NCBI RefSeq assembly: GCF_007567505.1
Contig: NZ_CP041783.1
Coordinates: 1,550,001-1,614,000, forward strand
Source of the DNA: Shewanella donghaensis
GTDB lineage: Bacteria; Pseudomonadota; Gammaproteobacteria; Enterobacterales; Shewanellaceae
Direction of reading: 5' to 3'
DNA length: 64,000 nt
Part shown: piece after piece, positions 17,710 through 24,722 of the stretch
How positions within the stretch are numbered: the first letter of the stretch is position 1
How the letters are laid out: each line of letters begins with the position of its first letter
Notes under the pieces: generated by a model
The model's input: only the letters and a program-made list of their open reading frames with translations
Told to the model about the DNA's origin: nothing
Database searches by the model: none
Made by a program: the position numbers and the translations under genes

Positions 17710-18929
17710 GTTACAGTTACTTATTTTGGTTGTTTGGTGCGTTATATGTCGTTGCACCTGTGATTGCTTGGATACTATTTTTACGCTTAATATATAAAAA
17801 AATCTCACGCCAACCTGCCTATAGAGTCAGCATTAGTCATTACGTGTGGTTATTGGGCATGTGGGTGATGTTAATCGCGTTAGTTGTTGGCCACCTGCAA
17901 TTTGGTTTAGGCGCAGGTAAACTGATTAAATCTTCTATCGGCTGGGCAAAAGGCTGGGCATTACTAGCAATATTCCCTCTGATTGGCTGTATGTCGATTA
18001 GACCAGAAATCATTTATCGCGCCAGCTGTAAGGTATGTAAGCACACCATCTTACTTTTCCCGCTGTTTCTAATCGCCTGGAAAATCGGTTTACCCAGCAC
18101 ATTATACGTATCGCCAATCAGTATTATTGGTGGGCCTGGGCCTGAGTTTTTCAGTGTCAGTTTATATGAGATAGATCCTGGTAGTGGTGTCCCCCGGTGG
18201 CGACTCTTTACCCCTTGGGCCCCAGCCCTTGGCATGTTGGGTAACTTATATTTCATTTTTGCAGTGCAAGAGAAAAATACCTCTTGGAAAAGATGGGGCA
18301 TCGCCGGCAGTTTACTGATGGTATTAATGTCTCAATCACGCCTTGGCTTAGTCTGCTATTTGGCATTAATTGGCTTTTTTACCATGTTTAGATTCGTGCG
18401 ATCGCCCTGGTTATATTTATTACTGAGCCCGTTAATGTTACTTGTAGGCGTGGTTGGCGAAGCAACCATAAATAGAATACAACTTAGCATTACTGCGATT
18501 AAAGCCGCTCGAGCAGACTCCACAAGAGTTCGCCAATCGTTAGCTGATATAGCACTAGAGCGCTGGATGAACGAAGCGGTAGTATTTGGTCACGGCATTG
18601 TAGAGCGCGGCCCCCATATGGTGGAGTACATGCCCATTGGATCTCACCATACTTGGTATGGATTATTATTTGTTAAAGGAGTTGTTGGCGCGATAGCTTT
18701 GGCAATACCTATGTTAGTTACTTTTATCATGCTACTAATTAGATTATTTAGCCAGCCAATGGCCAGAGTCGGCATGGCCATTTTATTGATGCTGGGTCTG
18801 TACACTTTTGGGGAAAACTTAGAGATTTTAGCTTACTTATACTGGCCAGGATTAATTGTGTTAGGAATCGCGCTTAGGGCTGAGGAACCTGAAGATGTAT
18901 TCACTAAAGCTGCTGCGCTAGAAGAGTAA
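17649..18929 (+). CDS. Wzy-like polysaccharide polymerase / O-antigen ligase family membrane protein
   Basis: 426 residues with about ten membrane helices. The central part carries SQSRLGLVCYLALIGF and a periplasmic loop followed by GSHHTWYGLLFVKGVVG, a pattern of Wzy/WaaL (O-antigen ligase superfamily) proteins. It would polymerise lipid-linked repeats in the periplasm. The only good start lies inside wzz, giving a 61-bp overlap; the first ~25 residues are polar and the true start might be a non-ATG codon further in. Last gene of the first unit; the next genes are on the other strand. Confidence 0.85.
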   Translation: MDPQTIVAQNVDEKIIYNCISYSYLFWLFGALYVVAPVIAWILFLRLIYKKISRQPAYRVSISHYVWLLGMWVMLIALVVGHLQFGLGAGKLIKSSIGWAKGWALLAIFPLIGCMSIRPEIIYRASCKVCKHTILLFPLFLIAWKIGLPSTLYVSPISIIGGPGPEFFSVSLYEIDPGSGVPRWRLFTPWAPALGMLGNLYFIFAVQEKNTSWKRWGIAGSLLMVLMSQSRLGLVCYLALIGFFTMFRFVRSPWLYLLLSPLMLLVGVVGEATINRIQLSITAIKAARADSTRVRQSLADIALERWMNEAVVFGHGIVERGPHMVEYMPIGSHHTWYGLLFVKGVVGAIALAIPMLVTFIMLLIRLFSQPMARVGMAILLMLGLYTFGENLEILAYLYWPGLIVLGIALRAEEPEDVFTKAAALEE

Positions 18930-19021
18930 ATATCTCAAGCACTAACGCACTAAACAATAACAGCAGCCTTTATGAGTATTTCATTGAGCGTTTTTTAAAT
19001 AACCCAGAATTCAGATAAAAC

Positions 19022-19049
19022 ACTCAAATAGTATTTACGCTATTTGAGT
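19022..19049 (-). terminator. Terminator of the monooxygenase gene
   Basis: A perfect 10-bp stem (ACTCAAATAG / CTATTTGAGT) with an 8-base loop; on the reverse strand it overlaps the gene's last codons and is followed by TGTTTTAT. It may also stop forward transcription from the polymerase gene. Confidence 0.75.
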
Positions 19050-19325
19050 CATCTCATTTAAAATGAATTGTTCTACTGCACCTTCAGTGGCTGCCATATA
19101 CTCTTTCAAATGGTCATTGCCCATATGCGTTTGCCATAATTCACGAGACGCCCAATTTTCATAAAACATAAAATGTGCTGGATTAGTATTGTCTTGATGT
19201 AAGTCATAATTAATACAGCCAGCTTCTGCACGAGTAATATCCATCAATTTTAATAACTCAGCTTTGACCAACTCGACCTTGTCAGCTTTAGTAATGATGT
19301 TTGCAACGATAGTTAATGTAGCCAT
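19035..19325 (-). CDS. Antibiotic biosynthesis monooxygenase (ABM/YgiN-like) protein
   Basis: 96 residues from the ATG at 19325, which has an AAGAGG ribosome site; the frame runs up to 19376 but the added 17 residues are not family-like. The dimeric ferredoxin-like ABM fold is recognised by the MATLTIVANI strand, EAGCINYDLHQDNTNPAHFMFYE and W.S...W..H. Relatives such as YgiN act on quinols or are of uncertain activity. It has its own palindromic operator upstream (19409-19437) that matches one before the OpuAC-like gene, suggesting shared control, perhaps a quinone or electrophile response. Confidence 0.88.
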   Translation of the reverse strand: MATLTIVANIITKADKVELVKAELLKLMDITRAEAGCINYDLHQDNTNPAHFMFYENWASRELWQTHMGNDHLKEYMAATEGAVEQFILNEMTQIA

Positions 19326-19408
19326 GATTATTGCCTCTTGCTTGCCTGTGTTTTGATGATTAAATAATAGCGCCATATCAACCTACCTTAAACAGGGTCT
19401 CTTTTGAT

Positions 19409-19437
19409 TTATTATCAAATTAAAATTGATAATAAAA
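19409..19437. promoter_or_regulatory. Candidate operator TTTATTATCAA-N7-TTGATAATAAA
   Basis: Inverted repeat with perfect 11-bp arms, 84 bp upstream of the monooxygenase start. TATTATCAA-N7-TTGATAATA recurs exactly at 21264-21294. Symmetry and spacing suit a dimeric winged-helix repressor. Confidence 0.7.
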
Positions 19438-19486
19438 TAAAGAGAGATAATTTAAGTATTATTAAATCAAGAAACGGTTTTATAAA

Positions 19487-19505
19487 AGCCGCTTTGAAAG
19501 CGGCT
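19487..19505 (-). terminator. Terminator of the nitroreductase gene
   Basis: Stem AGCCGC / GCGGCT, extendable into the loop, followed on the reverse strand by TTTTAT. It lies just beyond the nitroreductase stop codon. Confidence 0.75.
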
Positions 19506-19524
19506 CATTGATGAATAAACCACC

Positions 19525-20181
19525 TTAGAGAATTTGTACCACTTGATCTAACGCTAAACGCGACTTAGGTAAATTAGCATTATAATCTTCTTCGCTATGA
19601 TGATAGCCAATAGCTAATGCAACGTTGCATTCAAAACCATCAAGCTCTTTAGCAAAAATCTGACTAATCATCTCACTATCGACCCCTTCCATCGTAGTGG
19701 AATCAATTCCAAGCCTTGCAAGTACATGTAAAGTGTTACCCAAAGCAAGATAGGTTTGAGACTTAGTCCATGAAGCATTGTTTCCAGTCTCATCTGTATT
19801 TAAATCAACAAAAGCGAAACCACCGAACGCTTGTTCGCGGTCTGCTGCTTTAGTGCGCTTATCTTCAATACCTTTATCAACGACTTTGGCATAATCTTCA
19901 CGAGTATAATGCGGATTATGAGCAAACAAGATAACCTGAGAACACGTTTTTACATGAGGCTGATTGAACTGAAATTTATGGGCAAAAGTGTCGTGCATTC
20001 TTTGTTTAGCGGCATCACTTTCAATGACGATAAATTTCCAAGGTTGTGAATTAATTGAAGATGCAGACAGTCTCATCGCCTCGCAAATCACAGCTAAATC
20101 TTCCTTTGAGACACGCTTTGAAGGGTCGTAACGCTTTGCAGTATAGCGATTAGCTAAATCCTCAATAATTGGATGTGTCAT
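19525..20181 (-). CDS. NAD(P)H-dependent FMN nitroreductase, NfsB-like
   Basis: 218 residues from the ATG at 20181, chosen for its GGAGAT ribosome site and because E. coli NfsB has 217; the frame extends to 20214. FMN nitroreductase-fold motifs: RYTAKRYDPSKR near the N-terminus, LRLSASSINSQPWKFIVIES, and the C-terminal CNVALAIGYHHSEEDYN. These flavoenzymes reduce nitroaromatics and quinones by two-electron steps. It sits between the ABM protein and the OpuAC-like gene on the same strand, an association often seen in quinone or electrophile responses. The physiological substrate is unknown. Confidence 0.92.
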   Translation of the reverse strand: MTHPIIEDLANRYTAKRYDPSKRVSKEDLAVICEAMRLSASSINSQPWKFIVIESDAAKQRMHDTFAHKFQFNQPHVKTCSQVILFAHNPHYTREDYAKVVDKGIEDKRTKAADREQAFGGFAFVDLNTDETGNNASWTKSQTYLALGNTLHVLARLGIDSTTMEGVDSEMISQIFAKELDGFECNVALAIGYHHSEEDYNANLPKSRLALDQVVQIL

Positions 20182-20366
20182 GTTGATAATCTCCACTTTC
20201 TTAAATAAGCCCAATACAAAAATTGGGGAATATAACTGTCGACAATAATAGTTAGGACGTAATAGCTCTGACGTAATAGTTCTATAGTATGGGGGATAAA
20301 TAATATCTTGCTTAGTTAAACTAAATTTAGATTAGCGCTTTCATTCAATTATCATACAACTCATTA

Positions 20367-21158
20367 CTAACGTGATAGAAAACCATTATTCATTAACCAC
20401 TTTTGAGTAACATCATCTAAATTTTTACCTTCACGGCAGACTTGATAATCAAGTTCAGCAATGATGTCATTGGAGAAACGTAATGAATCTAAAGTAGCAA
20501 GTTGATCATCAGTAAATAATGATTTTTTATCTTCACGCATTAACAGTACTGCTCTATCTACAATACCGAGTAAACCTTTAGGGTCTTTTAATTCACGGAT
20601 ATTATAGCGATGATGTAAAAATTGCGGTTTCCAAAGCGGAACCACCAGCCATTGCAGTTTTTGAACCGCATTCTCAAAAGTGCTAAAACAATCTTCTTCA
20701 GTTCCAGGTGAAAAAGAATAACCAGCTTCATTTAAACCATAATCTTGCATCATCTGTATTGAAAAACGGGTTATACCTGCTCCAGGGTTAATACCTTGAA
20801 TATGTGACTGCATTTTTGCAAACACATCAGGCTTCAATAAATCAGTAATCTCAGCAACATCAGCCTCTGGAACATAATCAGGGACTCCCCATAACGCGTA
20901 TGGCTCATAATGCAGACCCAGTTCTATAAGAGGAATAACTTCTTCAACATCACTTTTATAAACACCGTGACTCGAAGGCAACCACGCAGAACTGAGTAAA
21001 TCAACTTGACCACTTTTGAGTTTTTTAAAGTTTTCTTGATGAGGTGAATAAATGCGTTCAACCTCAAATTCCATTGATTTTAAGGCATGACTGACAAGCG
21101 ATGCCGCCACATGGTGAAAGGATAAATCCGTAACGCCAATTGTGAGTGTTTGCTTCAT
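20367..21158 (-). CDS. OpuAC/ProX-type substrate-binding protein without signal peptide
   Basis: 264 residues from the ATG at 21158, preceded by GGTGA; a TTG at 21170 would add four residues. The fold is that of glycine-betaine/choline ABC binding proteins (TIGVTDLSFHHVAASLVSHAL at the start, SSAWLPSSHGVY, NPGAG.TRFSIQMMQDYGL, YSFSPGTEEDCFSTFENAV). There is no signal peptide or lipobox and no permease or ATPase gene nearby, so it probably stays in the cytoplasm and works as a ligand sensor or enzyme-like protein, not a transporter part. A 31-bp palindrome lies 106 bp upstream of its start. Confidence 0.85.
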   Translation of the reverse strand: MKQTLTIGVTDLSFHHVAASLVSHALKSMEFEVERIYSPHQENFKKLKSGQVDLLSSAWLPSSHGVYKSDVEEVIPLIELGLHYEPYALWGVPDYVPEADVAEITDLLKPDVFAKMQSHIQGINPGAGITRFSIQMMQDYGLNEAGYSFSPGTEEDCFSTFENAVQKLQWLVVPLWKPQFLHHRYNIRELKDPKGLLGIVDRAVLLMREDKKSLFTDDQLATLDSLRFSNDIIAELDYQVCREGKNLDDVTQKWLMNNGFLSR

Positions 21159-21263
21159 ATTAATCACCAATATTCGTGTTTACTTGCGGGAATCAAATAC
21201 AGAGTTGATTCAATGCATTTAGAATAAAAGCAATCACCATGGTTTTAAACAGGCTAACAGTTG

Positions 21264-21294
21264 AAATATTATCAATTTTAAATTGATAATATTT
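21264..21294. promoter_or_regulatory. Candidate operator, perfect 31-bp palindrome
   Basis: Arms AAATATTATCAATTT and AAATTGATAATATTT around a single T. It lies between the lipoprotein stop and the OpuAC-like gene. The core TATTATCAA-N7-TTGATAATA is identical to that at 19409-19437. Confidence 0.75.
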
Positions 21295-21315
21295 TCTCAT
21301 TATTTGTTGCTCTAA

Positions 21316-21675
21316 TTAGCTACCTTTAACTAATTGTTGTTGAACAAATGCACACCAGGCTTCAGAATTTCTATCAGGCACATCGTTATCACCTCTAACA
21401 CCAAGCTTGAATTCAATCACAGATTTCCATTCATCAGAGCCTAAATCGGGTCCATGCCCTTGGCCATCGGCAGATACCAGTTGTTGCTCGACTTGTTTAA
21501 ACCAAGCTTCATTACACGTGACTGTTATTTCGGTTTTACTGGGTAATTGAACGATTTTACCTTCCTCAGTACTTTGACTACAGGCCGATAGTCCCATAAC
21601 CAAAGCAATAGCTAATCCGGTAACCAGTCCGTTAACTGACCCGATACGACTTAATAAAGCAGGTATATTTTTCAT
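21316..21675 (-). CDS. Putative lipoprotein, unknown function
   Basis: 119 residues with a long N-terminal basic and hydrophobic segment ending in a lipobox (GLSAC, Cys near residue 32). The mature part has CNEAWFKQVEQQLVSADGQGHGPDLGSDEW and a similar second C-terminal segment (SEAWCAFVQQQL), perhaps an internal duplication with two cysteines. AAGGAG is well placed before the ATG. No family recognised. It heads the reverse-strand block in the exopolysaccharide cluster; the operator downstream suggests it is a separate transcript from the OpuAC-like gene. Confidence 0.75.
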   Translation of the reverse strand: MKNIPALLSRIGSVNGLVTGLAIALVMGLSACSQSTEEGKIVQLPSKTEITVTCNEAWFKQVEQQLVSADGQGHGPDLGSDEWKSVIEFKLGVRGDNDVPDRNSEAWCAFVQQQLVKGS

Positions 21676-22034
21676 CTCACTCTCCTTTTTAATCTGTGAC
21701 CCATTAGACGCTGATTATTCAGCGACTAATTTAATGTTTACAACAAGCCTAAACTAATCCGTAATGCCTTACATTTTTTCATTACAGGTCCTAAAAGCTT
21801 ACGATTAAATAGCCCTCAAGCCCATAAAAGAAAGCATTATTCCTAGATTGCAAACTGCAATAACTCACTCTCAATTTGCTAAAACAGTAAATCCCCTAAC
21901 AAGACAAATAGCATAAAACCTAATAAAAACAATCAAATAAAAGATGGCACGATTAGTGTAATACACCTTGTAAGTAAGTAATTTGAATTCGCAAAATAAC
22001 GTCAAATTGCCAACAACCTCCAAGGACTCTAATA
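21676..22034 (+). promoter_or_regulatory. Control region of the second exopolysaccharide unit
   Basis: 359 bp without a gene. It holds candidate activator boxes ATTGCA-AAC-TGCAAT (21847-21861) and CTCTCA-ATT-TGCTAA (21868-21882), then a sigma-54-like element (21945-21960). CCAAGGACT before 22035 gives a ribosome site. Confidence 0.5.
21945..21960 (+). promoter_or_regulatory. Weak sigma-54-like promoter of the wzx unit
   Basis: TGGCACGATTAGTGTA has a perfect -24 half (TGGCACG) but the -12 half reads GTGTA in place of TTGCA, so the GC is lost. It is called mainly because of the shared upstream boxes and context. Confidence 0.4.
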
Positions 22035-23351
22035 ATGCAAAGCATCACTAAATCACTAGGTCATAAAACGACCATCAACCAAATGCTAAACCAAGGCATT
22101 CGTACTTTAGGTAAAAACCTATTGTGGTTGGCTAGTGCGCAATTTAGTGGTCGTATCGTTAGATTAGGTGCAAGTGTTATCACTGCCAGATTGCTCACCC
22201 CAGAGATTTTCGGTCAAGTTGCCATTACGCTGACTTTATTTGAATTAATTTGCACCCCAACACGTCGTATCACCTCTGCAGCCCTTATTCGCATGAATGA
22301 TGCAGACTTTACCGATAATTTAGCCAGTGCCAATGTTATCAACTTCAGCGCTTGTATCATCGCATTTTTATTAATGAGTTTAATCAGCTTCCCATTAGCT
22401 TATTACTACCAAGACACCCAATTAATCTTACCCATCTTATTTGTAGCTAGCAGCTACCTTTTGCTTCCTTTTGGCATGCTATACGCAACCGTCAACTTAC
22501 GTAACAACAATATGCGTAAAGTTGCCAGTGCCAACTTATGGCAAACAGTGGGTGATGGCATCCTTACTGCCATTCTTGCATTAAGTGGCTTTGGTTTGTG
22601 GGCAATCATCATCCCTAAAGTGGTTATGGTTTTCGTTTGGATTTACCTTCACAAAAATGGTAATCCGTTGCCTACATTCACTCAAAAAACATCACTACAA
22701 AATATTAAGTCATTACTTAACTTTAGCCTTCCAGTGAGTTCTAGTGACTTAATAAACACCTTAAGACAAAGCATTGATTACTTGGTCATTGGCTATTTCA
22801 TGGGTGTTGAAGCACTTGGGGTTTACTTCTTTGCTTACAACGTGAGTTTAGGGATTAGCTTAGGGTTAGTTCAAAGCTTTGGTACCGCATTTTACTCTCA
22901 CCTTTGTACGAATGAGAGTAACGAATCAAACAACCAAGCAAGCGCACAACAAAAATTTCGTAATAGCGTTTTAGCCATTACCGCCATCACAGCGCCAATC
23001 ATCATCTTACAAACCACGTTAGCACCACTTTATGTGCCTTTTGTATACGGCGAGCAATGGTTAAGCACTGATGCAATATCGGTATTTATCTTCTTATGTT
23101 TAAGCGGCTTAGTTCGCCCAATGGCAGAAGCAGCAAGTCAGTTACTACTTGCTAACGGCCATAGTCGCTTGAATTTCAAACTTAACTTATCAATCACGGC
23201 AATTTTAACTTTGGTTATCAGTATTGCCAGCCAATTTAGTTTAACCACTGTCGCACTTAGCGTGATGGTGACTTATTTAATCATTATGCCTTGGCTTTGC
23301 TGGTACAGCAGCCGCATCTCATTTCAACAATCAGCTGTTTCAAACAGTTAA
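22035..23351 (+). CDS. Wzx-like lipid-linked oligosaccharide flippase
   Basis: 438 residues with twelve or more membrane helices and the MATE/MOP-superfamily polysaccharide transporter pattern (GRIVRLGASVITARLLTPEIFGQVAITLTLFEL near residues 35-70; SLPVSSSDLINTLRQSIDYLVIGYFMGVEALGVYFFAYN mid-protein). It flips undecaprenyl-PP-linked repeat units to the periplasmic face for the Wzy polymerase. It leads the second forward unit and lies 10 bp before the GT2 gene. Confidence 0.9.
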   Translation: MQSITKSLGHKTTINQMLNQGIRTLGKNLLWLASAQFSGRIVRLGASVITARLLTPEIFGQVAITLTLFELICTPTRRITSAALIRMNDADFTDNLASANVINFSACIIAFLLMSLISFPLAYYYQDTQLILPILFVASSYLLLPFGMLYATVNLRNNNMRKVASANLWQTVGDGILTAILALSGFGLWAIIIPKVVMVFVWIYLHKNGNPLPTFTQKTSLQNIKSLLNFSLPVSSSDLINTLRQSIDYLVIGYFMGVEALGVYFFAYNVSLGISLGLVQSFGTAFYSHLCTNESNESNNQASAQQKFRNSVLAITAITAPIIILQTTLAPLYVPFVYGEQWLSTDAISVFIFLCLSGLVRPMAEAASQLLLANGHSRLNFKLNLSITAILTLVISIASQFSLTTVALSVMVTYLIIMPWLCWYSSRISFQQSAVSNS

Positions 23352-23361
23352 GGAAAACATT

Positions 23362-24420
23362 ATGTCTCCTAGAATCTCAGTAGTAATGCCTGTTTATAAC
23401 GTAGAAAAGTTTGTTAAATCAGCCATTGAGTCTGTTTTAAAACAAACCTATGACAACTTTGAATTGTTGATTGTTGATGACCGAGGTGATGACCGTAGTA
23501 TCCAAATATGTAATCAGTTTATTGGTGACCCACGCGTACATATTATTCGTCATCAATGCAATAAAGGTTTAGCGGCAGCAAGAAACACCGGTATTCGTCA
23601 TTCTTTAGGTGAGTTTGTCGCTTTTATTGACTCAGATGACCTATGGCACCCAGAAAAGTTACAACGTCATGTAACGCATTTAGACAATGATCCGCAAATA
23701 GGCCTGAGTTTTTCTCGCTCTAGCTTTATCGATTTTGATGGTAAGTTTATCGACTTTTATCAAATGCCTAAGTTAACGGGGATTGATGCGGCGCATTTAC
23801 TATGTCGTAATCCTGTAGGGAACGGTTCCGCTCCTGTTATCCGCAGAACAACCCTTAATGATATTCGTTTCCTATCTGTAACAAGTGCTGACCGTCACAG
23901 TTGTTATTTTGATGAGAAATTCCGTCAGTCAGAAGATATTGAATGTTGGTTACGTATTGCCGCAACAACCTCTTGGAAAATTGAAGGCTTACCAGAGCCA
24001 CTGACTTACTATCGTTTAAATCATGGCGGTTTGTCAGCTAATCTAGAAAAGCAATATGCTTCTTGGGAGTTGATGATTGAGAAAGCTAGAGGCTTTGCAC
24101 CGTTACTACTGCAACGTCACGAACAAGCCGCGCGAGCTTACCAGTTACGTTATTTATCAAGACAAGCAATCCGCACTGGAGATGGCAGCGCTGCGGTTAA
24201 ACTTTTCAACCAAGCCATGGCGACTTCACCCAGTATTTTGAAAAACGAAACTGGTAGAACGATCACCACAATGATTGCGGCCTACGCCCAATGGATAATG
24301 CCTTCATGGGGTTATATTGCAATAGAAGGTGTAGGGCAAAAATGTATTAGTGTGATGCAAAAAATGCGTATTTCACGTGACGGTGTTTCAAGTGAATTCA
24401 TGCAAGATAATAAACTTTAA
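23362..24420 (+). CDS. Family 2 glycosyltransferase
   Basis: 352 residues. A GT-A fold at residues 1-~220: PRISVVMPVYNVEKFVKSAIESVL, the VDD nucleotide-sugar site, ARNTG and the metal-binding DSDD. Further on, SEDIECWLRIA carries the likely catalytic ED. It should add a sugar to the lipid-linked repeat on the cytoplasmic face. The remaining ~130 residues are helical and unassigned. AAGGAAAAC precedes the start. Donor and acceptor sugars cannot be read from sequence. It ends before a strong terminator. Confidence 0.92.
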   Translation: MSPRISVVMPVYNVEKFVKSAIESVLKQTYDNFELLIVDDRGDDRSIQICNQFIGDPRVHIIRHQCNKGLAAARNTGIRHSLGEFVAFIDSDDLWHPEKLQRHVTHLDNDPQIGLSFSRSSFIDFDGKFIDFYQMPKLTGIDAAHLLCRNPVGNGSAPVIRRTTLNDIRFLSVTSADRHSCYFDEKFRQSEDIECWLRIAATTSWKIEGLPEPLTYYRLNHGGLSANLEKQYASWELMIEKARGFAPLLLQRHEQAARAYQLRYLSRQAIRTGDGSAAVKLFNQAMATSPSILKNETGRTITTMIAAYAQWIMPSWGYIAIEGVGQKCISVMQKMRISRDGVSSEFMQDNKL

Positions 24421-24541
24421 ACCTACTACCAATTTACTCGCTGTGAGTAACGCGCTATCCATTAGCCGTTTAGTCATAAGTCATTAATTGCTGTTATTTA
24501 CTCGAACAATAAGGATACCCAGTGTCATCACCTTCCCTGTT

Positions 24542-24584
24542 CTGACTTTGCAGTGCGGTTCGCATTCTGCAAAGTCAGCTTTTT
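24542..24584 (+). terminator. Rho-independent terminator after the GT2 gene
   Basis: Perfect 11-bp arms CTGACTTTGCA / TGCAAAGTCAG with an inner TGCG/CGCA pairing and a following CTTTTTA. It overlaps the candidate activator box of the next promoter. Confidence 0.85.
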
Positions 24585-24659
24585 ATCTCTCATCTTACAA
24601 TGTAAAAAAACCATAGCAATACCCAACATAACAGTTATAAATCAATACCTTACAAAACA

Positions 24660-24675
24660 TGGAACACTTCATGCT
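24660..24675 (+). promoter_or_regulatory. Sigma-54 promoter of the third exopolysaccharide unit
   Basis: TGGAACACTTCATGCT has GG at -24, GC at -12 and correct spacing; it departs from consensus at position 4 (A for C) and 12 (A for T). It lies 48 bp before the start at 24723 and ~87 bp after the TTCGCA-N3-TGCAA box. Confidence 0.7.
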
Positions 24676-24722
24676 TTAACAAGGTAACTAACAATTAATA
24701 ATTGCACCTTATGAGGTATTGT

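Larger units (their letters stand above)
24421..24722 (+). promoter_or_regulatory. Terminator and control region before the third exopolysaccharide unit
   Basis: 302 bp without a gene. It contains a terminator (24542-24584), a candidate activator box TTCGCA-TTC-TGCAAA (24559-24573) inside that hairpin, and a sigma-54-type promoter (24660-24675). Confidence 0.6.

Noticed and set aside
20256..20279. GACGTAATAG direct repeat (14-bp period) upstream of the nitroreductase gene
   Set aside because: Only two 10-bp units in AT-rich DNA; too little to call a binding site.
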